From Bradyrhizobium sp. SSBR45G (GTDB lineage Bacteria > Pseudomonadota > Alphaproteobacteria > Rhizobiales > Xanthobacteraceae), in NCBI RefSeq assembly GCF_030159255.1, contig NZ_BSCT01000003.1, forward strand, positions 62,001 to 126,000: a DNA stretch of 64,000 nucleotides, in the 5' to 3' direction. Below the pieces are notes generated by a model. The model saw only the letters and a program-made list of their open reading frames with translations. It did no database searches and had not been told where the DNA came from. The translations under genes were made by a program, and so were the position numbers. This document shows positions 28,873 through 38,519 of this stretch, piece after piece. The first letter of the stretch is position 1; every line of letters starts with the position of its first letter.

Positions 28873-29015
28873 GGACGCGCTCGCGCGCTGTTGAAGCGCG
28901 TGATCGTTCGACTCGGTTTGATGGTGCGATGCAGCGGATGACATTGAGAACAGCGGCTCCGTCCTTGACTGGACGGCGCAGAGAATGAAATGCTTCTTCG
29001 AAGAGTCAAGCAACG

Positions 29016-30017
29016 ATGATGATAATGCGGTTTGGACTTCTTGGCGCCGGCAGGATCGGGCGCATTCATGGTCTCAATGTCGCGTCGCGCGGCGATGCAC
29101 GGCTCGTCGCGGTGGCCGACGCCTCGAAGGAGGCTGCGCTCTCGCTCGCACAGGCCACCGGCGCCGACGTGGCCGATGCGGATGCGATCATCGCCGATGC
29201 CAAGATCGACGCGATCCTGATCTGCACGCCGACCGATACGCATGCCGATCTGATCGAAGCGGCTGTGTCGGCCGGCAAGGCGGTGTTCTGCGAGAAGCCG
29301 GTCGACCTCGACTCGGACCGCATTCGCCGCTGCTTGGCCACGGTGGAAAAAGCTGGAAAGCCGCTGATGATCGGCTTCAACCGCCGCTTCGATCCGAACT
29401 TCGCGGCGCTGGAGAAGCGGTTGCGCAGCGGCGAGGCCGGCGAGATCGAGATCGTCAGCATCATCTCGCGCGATCCGGCACCGCCCCCGGTGGATTATGT
29501 GAAGCGCTCGGGCGGTCTCTTTCGCGACATGATGATCCATGATTTCGACATGGCGCGCTTCCTGCTGGCGGAGGAGCCGGTCGAGGTCTTTGCGCTCGGC
29601 TCGGCGCTGGTCGACAAGGCGATCGGCGAGGCCGGCGACGTCGATACGGCGGCGGTGCTGATGAAGACGGCAAGCGGGCGCATCGCGCAGATTTCGAACT
29701 CGCGCCGCGCCAGCTACGGCTACGACCAGCGCGTCGAGGTGCATGGCGCGAAGGGTATGCTGCGCGCGGGCAATGTGCACGAGACCACCGTCGAGATCGC
29801 GACCGGCCAGGGTTTCCGCGCCGACCCGGTGCAGAATTTCTTCCTCGAACGCTACAGCGCCGCCTATCGCGCCGAACTCGCCGCCTTCATCGATGTCTGC
29901 GCCGGCAAGGCGGCGCCGTCGCCGAGCGGCCGCGATGGGCTGCGCGCCCAGATGCTCGCCGACGCCGCGACCTTGTCGGCGCACAGCGGGCGGCCCGTTG
30001 CCGTCGAGGCCAGCTGA
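29016..30017 (+). CDS. iolG: Gfo/Idh/MocA-family oxidoreductase, inositol 2-dehydrogenase-like (IolG)
   Basis: This 333-residue NAD-dependent dehydrogenase has the Rossmann motif RFGLLGAGRIGRIHGLNVA and the family signature CEKPVDLD containing the catalytic EKP. The catalytic helix element is RDMMIHDFDMARFLL. IolG oxidises myo-inositol to scyllo-inosose, the substrate of the neighbouring IolE. It starts a plus-strand unit with an inositol-monophosphatase-family gene 2 bp downstream. Several ATG codons are packed at the start (29016, 29019, 29025); ATG 29025 (MRFGLLG) is equally possible. Confidence 0.87.
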   Translation: MMIMRFGLLGAGRIGRIHGLNVASRGDARLVAVADASKEAALSLAQATGADVADADAIIADAKIDAILICTPTDTHADLIEAAVSAGKAVFCEKPVDLDSDRIRRCLATVEKAGKPLMIGFNRRFDPNFAALEKRLRSGEAGEIEIVSIISRDPAPPPVDYVKRSGGLFRDMMIHDFDMARFLLAEEPVEVFALGSALVDKAIGEAGDVDTAAVLMKTASGRIAQISNSRRASYGYDQRVEVHGAKGMLRAGNVHETTVEIATGQGFRADPVQNFFLERYSAAYRAELAAFIDVCAGKAAPSPSGRDGLRAQMLADAATLSAHSGRPVAVEAS

Positions 30018-30019
30018 CG

Positions 30020-30802
30020 ATGACGGAGACCGAGCTGCTGCTGCGCTGCTACGCAGTCCAGGGCCTCGTGGCCGAGGCCGGGCGCATCGCGCTCGATTAT
30101 TTCGGCCGCAAGGACAGTCTCGGAGTGACGATGAAGGGGGCGCAGGATTGGCTCACCGTCGCCGACGGCGTGGTCGAGAGCTTTCTACGTGAACGGCTCG
30201 CCGAGCTGTTCCCCGAGGATACCGTGATCGGCGAGGAAGGCGGCGGCGACGCCAGCGATGCGGTCTGGATCGTCGATCCGATCGACGGCACTGCGAACTT
30301 CGCCCGCGGCGATCGCAACTGGTGCATCTCGGTCGGCTTCCTGCTGAACCGCGTGCCGGCGATCGGGATTATCGCCGCGCCCGCGCTCGACGAGCTCTAT
30401 GTCGCGCGGCGCGGCCATGGCGCGACGCTGAACGGGCAGAGCATCGCCGTCTCGGCGACCGGTGACATCCGGCGCGCTTATGTCGAACTCGGCTGGTCGG
30501 CCCGCATCCCGGCGCAGCGTTATGTGGAGGTGATCGGCCGCGCCTATGCCGCCGGCTGCTCGGTGAAGCGCTCGGGCTCGGGGGCGCTGGGCCTGTGCCA
30601 TGTCGCGAACGGACGCACCGACGCCTATGCCGAGCCGCACATCAATTCCTGGGACGTCGCGGCGGGCCTCGTGATCGTCGCCGAGGCCGGCGGCTGGGTG
30701 AACGACTTCTTCGCCGCTGACGGCATCAGCAAGGGCAACCCGATCCTGTGCTGCACGCCGGCGCTGGCGCCGCAGCTGCGCGACATCACCGGGATCGGCT
30801 AG
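30020..30802 (+). CDS. Inositol-monophosphatase-family phosphatase
   Basis: This 260-residue protein has all the metal-site motifs of the Li+-sensitive phosphatase family: VIGEEGG, WIVDPIDGTANFARG (DPIDGT) and INSWDVAAGLVIVAEAGG (WDVAAG). Members hydrolyse inositol monophosphate, fructose-1,6-bisphosphate, PAP or histidinol phosphate. Placement 2 bp behind iolG and just before a hexose-phosphate-type ABC importer points to an inositol or polyol phosphate as substrate. Those assignments are inference; the family is certain. Confidence 0.9.
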   Translation: MTETELLLRCYAVQGLVAEAGRIALDYFGRKDSLGVTMKGAQDWLTVADGVVESFLRERLAELFPEDTVIGEEGGGDASDAVWIVDPIDGTANFARGDRNWCISVGFLLNRVPAIGIIAAPALDELYVARRGHGATLNGQSIAVSATGDIRRAYVELGWSARIPAQRYVEVIGRAYAAGCSVKRSGSGALGLCHVANGRTDAYAEPHINSWDVAAGLVIVAEAGGWVNDFFAADGISKGNPILCCTPALAPQLRDITGIG

Positions 30803-30859
30803 CCGGCAGAATACCGTTGCTTCGCGGCGGCAGAGCAGCCACCCTCGCGGCCAAATACA

Positions 30860-30876
30860 GAGAACATCAAGTTCTC
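30860..30876. promoter_or_regulatory. Inverted repeat just upstream of the AfuA-like gene
   Basis: GAGAAC-ATCAA-GTTCTC is a perfect 6-bp inverted repeat that ends 19 bp before ATG 30896, just ahead of the GGGAGGTGG ribosome-binding site. It could be an operator or an RNA hairpin affecting translation. Confidence 0.3.
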
Positions 30877-30895
30877 GTTTCTCGGGAGGTGGACC

Positions 30896-31930
30896 ATGGT
30901 TTCGAGATCCCTGACGCCGAGCCTGCTGCTCGGTCTCGCCATGCTGGCGGGCGCATCCGTGCCTGCGTCGGCCGATGGCTCCCTCGTGATGTATTGCGGC
31001 GTGCAAGAGGAATGGTGCCGAGCCATGTCCACGACGTTCGAGAAGGAGACCGGCGTCAAGGTGGCGATGACGCGGAAATCCGCCGGCGAGGTGCTGGCGC
31101 AGCTCCGGGCGGAAGCGTCCAACCCGCGCGCCGACATCTGGTGGGGCGGCACCGGCGATCCGCATCTCCAGGCCGCCGACGAGGGCCTGACGCTCGAATA
31201 CGAATCGCCCGCGAACAAGGATCTGCATGACTGGGCGCTGAACCAGTGGAAGGCGGCCAAGCAGCGCGCTATCGGCATCTATGCCGGCGCGCTCGGCTTC
31301 GGCTACAACACCGAGCAGATCAAGGCCAAGGGCATCGCGGAGCCGAAATGCTGGGCCGATCTGCTCGATCCGAAGCTCAAGGACGACGTGCAGGTCGCCG
31401 ATCCCAATTCGTCCGGCACCGCCTATACGCTGCTGGCGACAGTCGTGCAGCTGATGGGCGAAGACAAGGGTTTTGACTATCTCAAGGCCCTGCACAAGAA
31501 CGTCAGCCAGTACACCAAGTCCGGCGCCGCGCCGGCCAAGGCGGCGAGCCTCGGCGAGACCGCGGTCGGCATCGTCTTCATCCATGACGCGGTGGTCTAT
31601 GCGGTGCAGGGCGATCCGATCAAGGCCGTGGCGCCGTGCGAGGGTACGGGCTACGAGATCGGCTCGATGTCGATCGTCAAGGGCGCGCGCAACCTGGAGA
31701 ACGCCAAGAAATTCTACGACTGGGCGCTGAGCCCAGCCGCGCAGGCGCTCGCCGCTCCCGCGAAGTCGTATCAGGTGCCGTCCAACAAGACCGCTCCGGT
31801 GCCGCCGCAGGCGCCGAAGATGAGCGAGATGAAGCTGATCAACTACGATTTCGTCAAATACGGCTCGTCGGCCGAGCGCGCGCGGTTGCTGACGCGATGG
31901 GACAAAGAGGTCAAGGCGCTGCCGAAGTAG
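30896..31930 (+). CDS. ABC transporter substrate-binding protein, AfuA-like (sugar-phosphate type)
   Basis: This 344-residue periplasmic protein has a Sec signal (LLLGLAMLAGASVPASADGS) and a family-1/Fbp-like fold (LVMYCGVQEEWCRAM, ADIWWGGTGDPHLQA). Sequence similarity would lead to an Fe(3+)-binding label. However, the Tyr-Tyr iron motif of FbpA is absent; the equivalent segment is GIVFIHDAVVYAV with His230-Asp231. Glu254 follows 24 residues after the His. As I recall, the Actinobacillus hexose-phosphate binder AfuA uses His205, Asp206 and Glu229, which is the same spacing. A phosphorylated sugar or inositol phosphate is therefore the better guess. Confidence 0.85.
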   Translation: MVSRSLTPSLLLGLAMLAGASVPASADGSLVMYCGVQEEWCRAMSTTFEKETGVKVAMTRKSAGEVLAQLRAEASNPRADIWWGGTGDPHLQAADEGLTLEYESPANKDLHDWALNQWKAAKQRAIGIYAGALGFGYNTEQIKAKGIAEPKCWADLLDPKLKDDVQVADPNSSGTAYTLLATVVQLMGEDKGFDYLKALHKNVSQYTKSGAAPAKAASLGETAVGIVFIHDAVVYAVQGDPIKAVAPCEGTGYEIGSMSIVKGARNLENAKKFYDWALSPAAQALAAPAKSYQVPSNKTAPVPPQAPKMSEMKLINYDFVKYGSSAERARLLTRWDKEVKALPK

Positions 31931-31952
31931 TCCCCCGGCTGCGGAGAGAGCG

Positions 31953-34145
31953 ATGCGTCCCGCGACGCGGCTTACGCTGATCATCGGCTGGCTCGGCTAT
32001 GTCATCGTGCCGTGGTACCTGCCGGACGGCTGGGACCTCTCCGGCTATCCGTTCGGAAGGGTCGGCACCGCGCTGGCGCTGGCGATCTCGGGGGCGGCGC
32101 CGTGGCTGTGGCCGATCGGCCTCGCGCTCGTCGCAGCGACCTTGCTCGTGATCCGCGGCAACACCAGTTTCAGCGGCCGCGGATTGATCGCTGTCGGGCT
32201 GCTCGGCCTCGCCGCGTTGGCGGCGCAAGGCTTCGCGATCACGCTGCCCGGCCAAGGCATGCCATCGCTCGCGGTGCTGCTCGGCGGCGCCGGCGCCGCG
32301 CAGCCGGGCATGGGTTACGGCGCGCTGCTGACCCTGGTCTCGCTGCTGCTGCTGCTCTGCCATGGCCTCGCCTATCGCGGCGTCTGCCGCGGCGACCTGT
32401 TCACGACGTCCACCATCGGTGTCGTCGTCCTGCTGATCGGCCTCTTCATCTTCCTGCCGGTCGCGACCATCCTGCGCAGCGCGCTGGTCGATGCGCATGG
32501 GCAGTGGGCGCTGGGCGAATTCGTCGACCGCCTGTTCTCGTCGACGATCTGGGGCACAGGCTGCCTCGGCGGCGGCATCGCCTGCGGCGTCGCCTGGAAC
32601 ACGCTGATCCTGGGCGTGCTGACCGGCCTCATCACCACGCTGCTGGGGCTGGCCTGCGCGCTGCTGGTGCTGCGTACGGCGATGCCGGGCAAGCGGCTGA
32701 TGCGCGCGATGACGGTGCTGCCGATCATCACGCCGCCCTTCGTCATCGGCCTGGCGCTGATCCTGCTGTTCGGCCGATCCGGCGTCGTCACCGGGCTGAT
32801 GGTCGAATGGTTCGGCATCCCGCGCTCGCGCTGGATCTACGGCCTGCCGGGCGTGCTGCTGGCGCAGGTGCTGTCGTTCGCGCCGATCGCCTTCCTCGTG
32901 CTGATGGGCGTGGTCCAGGCGATCGCGCCGAGCCTCGAGGAGGCGGCGCAGACGCTGGGCGCGAAGGCCTGGCCGACCTTCCGCACGGTGACCTGGCCGC
33001 TGCTGCGGCCGGGGCTCGCCAACGCCTTCCTGCTCGGCTTCGTCGAGAGCTTGGCCGATTTCGGCAACCCGCTGGTGCTCGGCGGCAATTTCGAGGTGCT
33101 CTCGACCAAGATCTTCTTCGCCGTGGTCGGCGCCGCGCACAACCAGGGCCTTGCCGCGGTGCTTTCGATCGTGCTGCTCGTCTTCACGCTCGCCGCGTTC
33201 GGCCTGCAGCAGGGCTGGCTCGGCGGCAAGAGCTACACCACCATCTCCGGCAAGGGCGATTCCGGCCTTCCGGCGAAGCTGCCGGTCGCGGTTACCGTGC
33301 TGTCAGCCGCGGTGACCGGACCCTGGGTCGCGCTGACCGCGGTGATCTACACCGTCATCCTGATCGGCGGCTTCGTGAAGACGATGGGCCGCGATCATAC
33401 GCCGACGCTGGAGCACTACAGCACCGGCTTTTCCGTCGACCTCAGTCACGGGCTGTTCTTCAGCGGCGCCGCCTGGCCGTCGCTGTTCACGACCTTGAAA
33501 GTCGCCGCGATCTCGGCGCCGCTGACGGCGCTGATCGGCCTGCTCACCGCCTATCTCTTGACCCGGCAGCGCTTCGTCGGCCGCCGGCTGCTCGAGTTCA
33601 CGACCATGCTGAGCTTCGCCATTCCTGGCACGGTGCTCGGCGTCGCCTACATCCTCGCCTTCAACGTGCCGCCAATCGAGATCACCGGGACCGGCCTGAT
33701 CCTGGTGCTCGCCTTCGTGTTCCGCAACATGCCCGTCGGCATCCGCGCCGGGATCGCGGGCCTCGCGCAGATCGACAAGAGCCTCGACGAGGCCTCGACG
33801 ACGTTGCGGGCGCGCAGCTTCACGACCTTGCGCCGCGTCGTGCTGCCGCTGCTCAAGCCCGCGCTGATCGCCGCGCTGATCTACAGCTTCGTGCGCAGCA
33901 TCACTTCGGTCAGCGCCGTGATCTTTCTCGTCTCGGCCGAGTACAATCTCTCGACCGCCTACATCGTCGGGCGGGTCGAGGCCGGCGAGTTCGGCCTCGC
34001 CATCGCCTACTCCTCGGTGCTGATCGTCGTCATGGCGGCGGGCATCGCCCTCATCCAGCTCGGCGTCGGCGAGCGCAAGCTCGGGCGCAAGCTCGGGCGC
34101 AAGCCCGTGGCGCTCGCAGCGCCGGCCGCCGAGCTCGCCAGCTAG
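31953..34145 (+). CDS. Fused double-domain ABC transporter permease (AfuB/FbpB-like)
   Basis: This 730-residue inner-membrane protein contains two permease halves with about 6 helices each plus extra N-terminal helices. Each half carries an EAA-type coupling loop: LEEAAQTLGAKAWPTFRTVT in the first and LDEASTTLRARSFTTLRRVV in the second. This duplicated layout is typical of FbpB/AfuB/CysTW-like permeases. It lies 22 bp after the binding-protein gene and 8 bp before the ATPase gene. A short tandem SERKLGRKLGRK-like lysine/arginine repeat near the C-terminus reflects a 12-bp direct repeat at about 34079-34102. Confidence 0.9.
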   Translation: MRPATRLTLIIGWLGYVIVPWYLPDGWDLSGYPFGRVGTALALAISGAAPWLWPIGLALVAATLLVIRGNTSFSGRGLIAVGLLGLAALAAQGFAITLPGQGMPSLAVLLGGAGAAQPGMGYGALLTLVSLLLLLCHGLAYRGVCRGDLFTTSTIGVVVLLIGLFIFLPVATILRSALVDAHGQWALGEFVDRLFSSTIWGTGCLGGGIACGVAWNTLILGVLTGLITTLLGLACALLVLRTAMPGKRLMRAMTVLPIITPPFVIGLALILLFGRSGVVTGLMVEWFGIPRSRWIYGLPGVLLAQVLSFAPIAFLVLMGVVQAIAPSLEEAAQTLGAKAWPTFRTVTWPLLRPGLANAFLLGFVESLADFGNPLVLGGNFEVLSTKIFFAVVGAAHNQGLAAVLSIVLLVFTLAAFGLQQGWLGGKSYTTISGKGDSGLPAKLPVAVTVLSAAVTGPWVALTAVIYTVILIGGFVKTMGRDHTPTLEHYSTGFSVDLSHGLFFSGAAWPSLFTTLKVAAISAPLTALIGLLTAYLLTRQRFVGRRLLEFTTMLSFAIPGTVLGVAYILAFNVPPIEITGTGLILVLAFVFRNMPVGIRAGIAGLAQIDKSLDEASTTLRARSFTTLRRVVLPLLKPALIAALIYSFVRSITSVSAVIFLVSAEYNLSTAYIVGRVEAGEFGLAIAYSSVLIVVMAAGIALIQLGVGERKLGRKLGRKPVALAAPAAELAS

Positions 34146-34153
34146 GACCAGCG

Positions 34154-35200
34154 ATGACCAAATCCAGACCCGCCTCGGTCGAATTCAACCATGTCAGCAT
34201 GCGCTACGGCCCGGTGACGGCGGTGGACGATGTCAGCTTCACGATTCACGCGGGCGAGCTCGTGACCCTGCTCGGCCCGTCCGGCTGCGGCAAGACCACG
34301 ACGCTCCGCATGATCGCCGGGCTCGAGATCGCGAGCCGGGGGCAGATCCTGATCGGCGGCAAGGACGTCACCCGGCTGTCGGCGGCGGACCGCGACGTCA
34401 GCATGGTGTTCCAGTCCTACGCGCTGTTCCCGCACATGACCGTGCTCGAGAACGCCGCCTATGGGCCGACAGTGAAGGGGCTTGGCAGGGCCAAGGCCGA
34501 GGCGATGGCGCGCGAGAAGCTCGCGCTGGTCGGGCTCGCCGGCTACGAGGCGCGCTATCCGGCCGAACTGTCCGGCGGCCAGCAGCAGCGTGTCGCCGTG
34601 GCCCGCGCGCTGGTGCTGGAGCCGCAGGTGCTGCTGTTCGACGAGCCGCTGTCCAATCTCGATGCCAAGCTCAGGCGCCGGGTGCGCCAGGAGATCCGCG
34701 AACTGCAGCAGCAGCTCAAGCTCACCGTCGCCTATGTCACGCATGACCAGGAGGAGGCGCTCGCGGTCTCCGACCGCATCATCGTGATGTCGAACGCGAA
34801 GATCGCGCAGCAGGGCTCGCCGCGCGAGCTCTACGAGAGCCCGGCCAACGGCTTCGTCGCCGACTTCATCGGCGATGCCAACCTCGTCGATGTCACGATC
34901 GAGGCGGTACACGACGGACAGGCCCAAATCGTGCTCGGCCCCCTCCGCCTGACGCTGCCCGCGCGCGGCCTCACCCCCGGTCCGGCCAGGGCGGCCATCC
35001 GCCCCCACGGCATCACGCTCGGCCCCGGCCTCGCAGGGACCGTCCGAAAATCCTCCTACCTCGGCGACCACATCGAGTTGACCGTCGCAACCCCAGTCGG
35101 CGAGCTGCTGGTCCTTAGCCGGCAGACGGATGCGTCTCCCGCCGTGGGTGCGGAGATCGAGCTGTCATTTGCGGGGCGGAGTATTGCGCTGGTGAGCTAG
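34154..35200 (+). CDS. ABC transporter ATP-binding protein, AfuC/FbpC/PotA type
   Basis: This 348-residue protein has an N-terminal ABC domain with Walker A GPSGCGKTT, Q-loop VFQSYALFPHM, signature LSGGQQQRVAVARAL, Walker B VLLFDEPLSNLDAKL and the switch His in VTHDQEEAL. A C-terminal TOBE domain of about 100 residues follows (AAIRPHGITL). It completes the importer begun at 30896. The ATG at 34154 is 8 bp after the permease stop; the longer open frame upstream only overlaps the permease in another frame. Confidence 0.92.
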   Translation: MTKSRPASVEFNHVSMRYGPVTAVDDVSFTIHAGELVTLLGPSGCGKTTTLRMIAGLEIASRGQILIGGKDVTRLSAADRDVSMVFQSYALFPHMTVLENAAYGPTVKGLGRAKAEAMAREKLALVGLAGYEARYPAELSGGQQQRVAVARALVLEPQVLLFDEPLSNLDAKLRRRVRQEIRELQQQLKLTVAYVTHDQEEALAVSDRIIVMSNAKIAQQGSPRELYESPANGFVADFIGDANLVDVTIEAVHDGQAQIVLGPLRLTLPARGLTPGPARAAIRPHGITLGPGLAGTVRKSSYLGDHIELTVATPVGELLVLSRQTDASPAVGAEIELSFAGRSIALVS

Positions 35201-35621
35201 GGGGCGCTCGGTGCAGGCCATGAGTCCGGCTACACCATCGCCATGGGCTCGTTAGAGACGCGCGGCTGTCTGATACGAAAGGTTACATCGTTATGACGAC
35301 CCATGCCTCGCCTAACCGCGACGAGGACCAGATCGCCGACGGCGCTCAGCCCGCTATTTCATCGTCGTGGTATTGTTGTCGCCGCCGCTCGATATCGATG
35401 GCCCATTCGTCTGCGTCCTTTCGGCGGAGAAACGTCCCGTTGACATATTTTCCCTTTCGTCGGACTTGGGCTCTCCAAGAGCCGGATTTCAGTCTGGTGA
35501 AAGTTGCCATGCGTGTGCGCTCCGTGTGCGCTCAGGCGGCGAAGAGCCGGAAAAAACATCGCGCTGTGGCGTAGATTAGAGTGCACACGGGGCGACCCAA
35601 CGAACTGAATATTCTCGAAAA
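35201..35621. other. Intergenic region without a convincing gene
   Basis: This 421-bp gap separates the AfuC-like gene from dusA. Short frames exist on both strands, but none looks like a protein family and codon usage is unlike the neighbours. GGCTCT-CCA-AGAGCC at 35469-35483 is a small inverted repeat without a T-run. The composition appears more AT-rich than the flanks (for example 35440-35460). It may be the right edge of the sugar/cyclitol locus. Confidence 0.4.
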
Positions 35622-36620
<999 letters not shown>

Positions 36621-36621
36621 T

Positions 36622-37650
36622 TCAGCTGGTTGCCGGCAGCAGCTCCGCCACCGCCTGGCGCGCGATCGCGTTGTCGTCCGGCAGCCCGATCGAGATCCGC
36701 AGCCAGGTGTCGAAATGCGGTTGGGCGCGGCCGATGAGGATGCCGCGCGCGGCCAGCGCCGCCGCCACCTCGGCATGCGGACGCCCGCAGTCGAAGAACA
36801 CGAAATTCGCCTTTGAAGCGCTGAAGCGACGCTTGCGTGTCCGCAGCAGCGCATGCCACGCCTCGCGCTCGGCCGCGACCTTGGCGCGGACGGCGTCCAG
36901 ATGGCTGGGATCGTGCAGGCTGGCCAGGGCAGCGACGAGGCTCAGCCGGCTCAGCCCGAAGAAGGCGCCGATGCCGATCTGCTTGAGCGATGCCGCGAGC
37001 GGTTTCGGCGCCAGGGTGTAGCCGATCGCGAGGCTCGCCAGCCCATGGATCTTGGAGAAGGTCCGGAACACCGCGACATTGGCGCCGTCGCGCACCGGCG
37101 GTGCGACCGTGCGCGCGGCGAAATCAGGCAGGAATTCGAGATACGCCTCGTCGACGATGACCAGCGCGCGTGTCGACAATTCGCGCACCGCCTCGATGAA
37201 GTGCGTGGTTTCGCTCACCGTGCCGGACGGATTATGCGGGTTGACGAGATAGACCGCGCGGGTGCGGTCATCGACGGCGGCCGAGATCGCGGGCAGGTCG
37301 TTTTCGAGCTGGTGGTTCAGCGGCACGCCGATCACGGTGCCGCCGGCCGGCGCCACCGCATCGACCAGCGCGGTATAACCCGGCTCGGACGTGATGAAGG
37401 CGCCGCCCGGGCCGCCGTGAGCGGAGAGATAGAGCCCGAGCACGTTCAGATTCTCGCCGAGCACGATCTGATCCGGCGGCACGTTGTCGTGCGCGGCGAT
37501 TGCTGCCGTGAGATCCTCGACCTCGCGTCCGGTGTAGCGGGCGAGGCCGGACAGATCAGCCCTGATGGCGGCAACGGCCGCCGGCGAGGGCCCGAACGGG
37601 TTCTCGTTGAGCGCCAATTGAATCGGATGCTGACTCTCAAGCTCTGCCAT
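36622..37650 (-). CDS. Pyridoxal-phosphate-dependent aminotransferase, HisC-like
   Basis: This 342-residue class I/II fold aminotransferase has LNENPFGPS at the N-terminus and YLVNPHNPSGT. Asp in VIVDEAYLEF binds the pyridine nitrogen, and the Schiff-base lysine lies in FRTFSKIHGLASLAIGY. It resembles histidinol-phosphate aminotransferases, but paralogues in this clade act on aromatic amino acids, and no his genes are nearby. The last residues (FDTWLRISIGLPDDN) contain the carboxylate-binding Arg. Confidence 0.88.
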   Translation of the reverse strand: MAELESQHPIQLALNENPFGPSPAAVAAIRADLSGLARYTGREVEDLTAAIAAHDNVPPDQIVLGENLNVLGLYLSAHGGPGGAFITSEPGYTALVDAVAPAGGTVIGVPLNHQLENDLPAISAAVDDRTRAVYLVNPHNPSGTVSETTHFIEAVRELSTRALVIVDEAYLEFLPDFAARTVAPPVRDGANVAVFRTFSKIHGLASLAIGYTLAPKPLAASLKQIGIGAFFGLSRLSLVAALASLHDPSHLDAVRAKVAAEREAWHALLRTRKRRFSASKANFVFFDCGRPHAEVAAALAARGILIGRAQPHFDTWLRISIGLPDDNAIARQAVAELLPATS

Positions 37651-37709
37651 GGCGCGGAGCCTAGGCCGAGACTTGCAGGCCCCGCAAGACAGGCCACGGC
37701 GGGAAGCCG

Positions 37710-38246
37710 TCAGCTGCGGTCGGGATAGCCGTGCAGCATCAGCCGGTCCGAGCGCACCTCGAAGCGTTCGAGCCGGTCGAGGAAGCTCATGCCGAGCAGG
37801 TTGGTCTTCATCTGGCCGTGCGGCACCACCAGCGCCGGCACTGAGCGCTCCACCAGATTGCCGATCGCCAGCCGGTCGAGCGTCAGCCGTGCCGCCTTGG
37901 TGTGGCCGCCGGCGGTCTCGACGTCGACGTCGTAGTCGAGCAGCTCGAGCGGCAGGCCTGCGGCCTTCGCGGTCTCGTAGGTCAGCACCACCGATGTGGC
38001 GCCGGTGTCGACCACCATCGGCGCGGTGATGCCGTTGATCTTGGCACGCAGCGCGAACTCGCCGCCTCTGGTGCGCTCGATCTCGACGGCGTTGGTCTTC
38101 GGGCTCGTCTTCGCCCTGAGCGCGCGGCTGCGCAGCACCTCGGAGACAGTGTCGCTGGCAAGCGCGGCCTGTTCCGGATCCTTGTAGACGATCACCGCGC
38201 TTGCGGTGAGCACCATGGTGACGAGCACCAGCACGACCTTGTTCAT
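37710..38246 (-). CDS. TIGR02281-type retropepsin-like aspartic protease, membrane-anchored
   Basis: This 178-residue protein has one N-terminal membrane helix (VVLVLVTMVLTASAVIVY) and a clan-AA aspartic protease domain. The catalytic motif is MVVDTGATSVVL and a downstream NLLGMSFLDRLERFEV strand is typical of retropepsin-like bacterial proteins. It probably works as a homodimer in the periplasm. Physiological substrates are unknown. A DUF1289 gene ends 28 bp upstream on the same strand. Confidence 0.88.
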   Translation of the reverse strand: MNKVVLVLVTMVLTASAVIVYKDPEQAALASDTVSEVLRSRALRAKTSPKTNAVEIERTRGGEFALRAKINGITAPMVVDTGATSVVLTYETAKAAGLPLELLDYDVDVETAGGHTKAARLTLDRLAIGNLVERSVPALVVPHGQMKTNLLGMSFLDRLERFEVRSDRLMLHGYPDRS

Positions 38247-38274
38247 GCGGCGCCTCCCGTCCGGCGGGAGGCGT

Positions 38275-38472
38275 TCAGCCGTGCCGCCGCGCCAGTGCGG
38301 GCAGGCCGGCGTCGTCCATGCGCGCAGGCAACCCCTCCATGAGCGTCAGCCGCTCGTCGCGCGACATGCGGCCCCAGCGTGCGATCTCCGGCAGTGTGCG
38401 GCCGCAGCCGAAGCACAGCTTCGTCCTGGGGTCGATCATGCAGACGGCGATGCACGGGGTGTCCTGGCTCAT
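38275..38472 (-). CDS. DUF1289-domain small protein
   Basis: This 65-residue protein has the conserved cysteine layout of DUF1289: TPCIAVCMID followed by LCFGCGRTLPEIARWGRMS. The four cysteines suggest a metal or Fe-S site, but no function is established. I start it at ATG 38472 (MSQDTPC), the usual beginning; 14 more codons are open upstream. It lies between the histidine kinase and the protease, all on the minus strand. Confidence 0.85.
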   Translation of the reverse strand: MSQDTPCIAVCMIDPRTKLCFGCGRTLPEIARWGRMSRDERLTLMEGLPARMDDAGLPALARRHG

Positions 38473-38519
38473 CGTTCGAGTGTGAAAGGTTCTGGCGCTG
38501 TTTTGCAAGATCAATCATC

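Noticed and set aside
28785..29984. Upstream extension of iolD over the iolG gene
   Set aside because: It is antisense to iolG. The conserved IolD start MATIRLTMAQ at 28784 with its RBS is the real one.
32012..34153. In-frame extension of the AfuC-like ATPase through the permease gene
   Set aside because: The extension reads the permease gene in another frame and is Arg/Ala-rich. The ATPase begins properly at ATG 34154.
30896..35200. Iron(III) ABC transporter annotation
   Set aside because: The FbpA tyrosine pair is missing in the binding protein and the neighbours are inositol-type enzymes, so a sugar-phosphate role is preferred.
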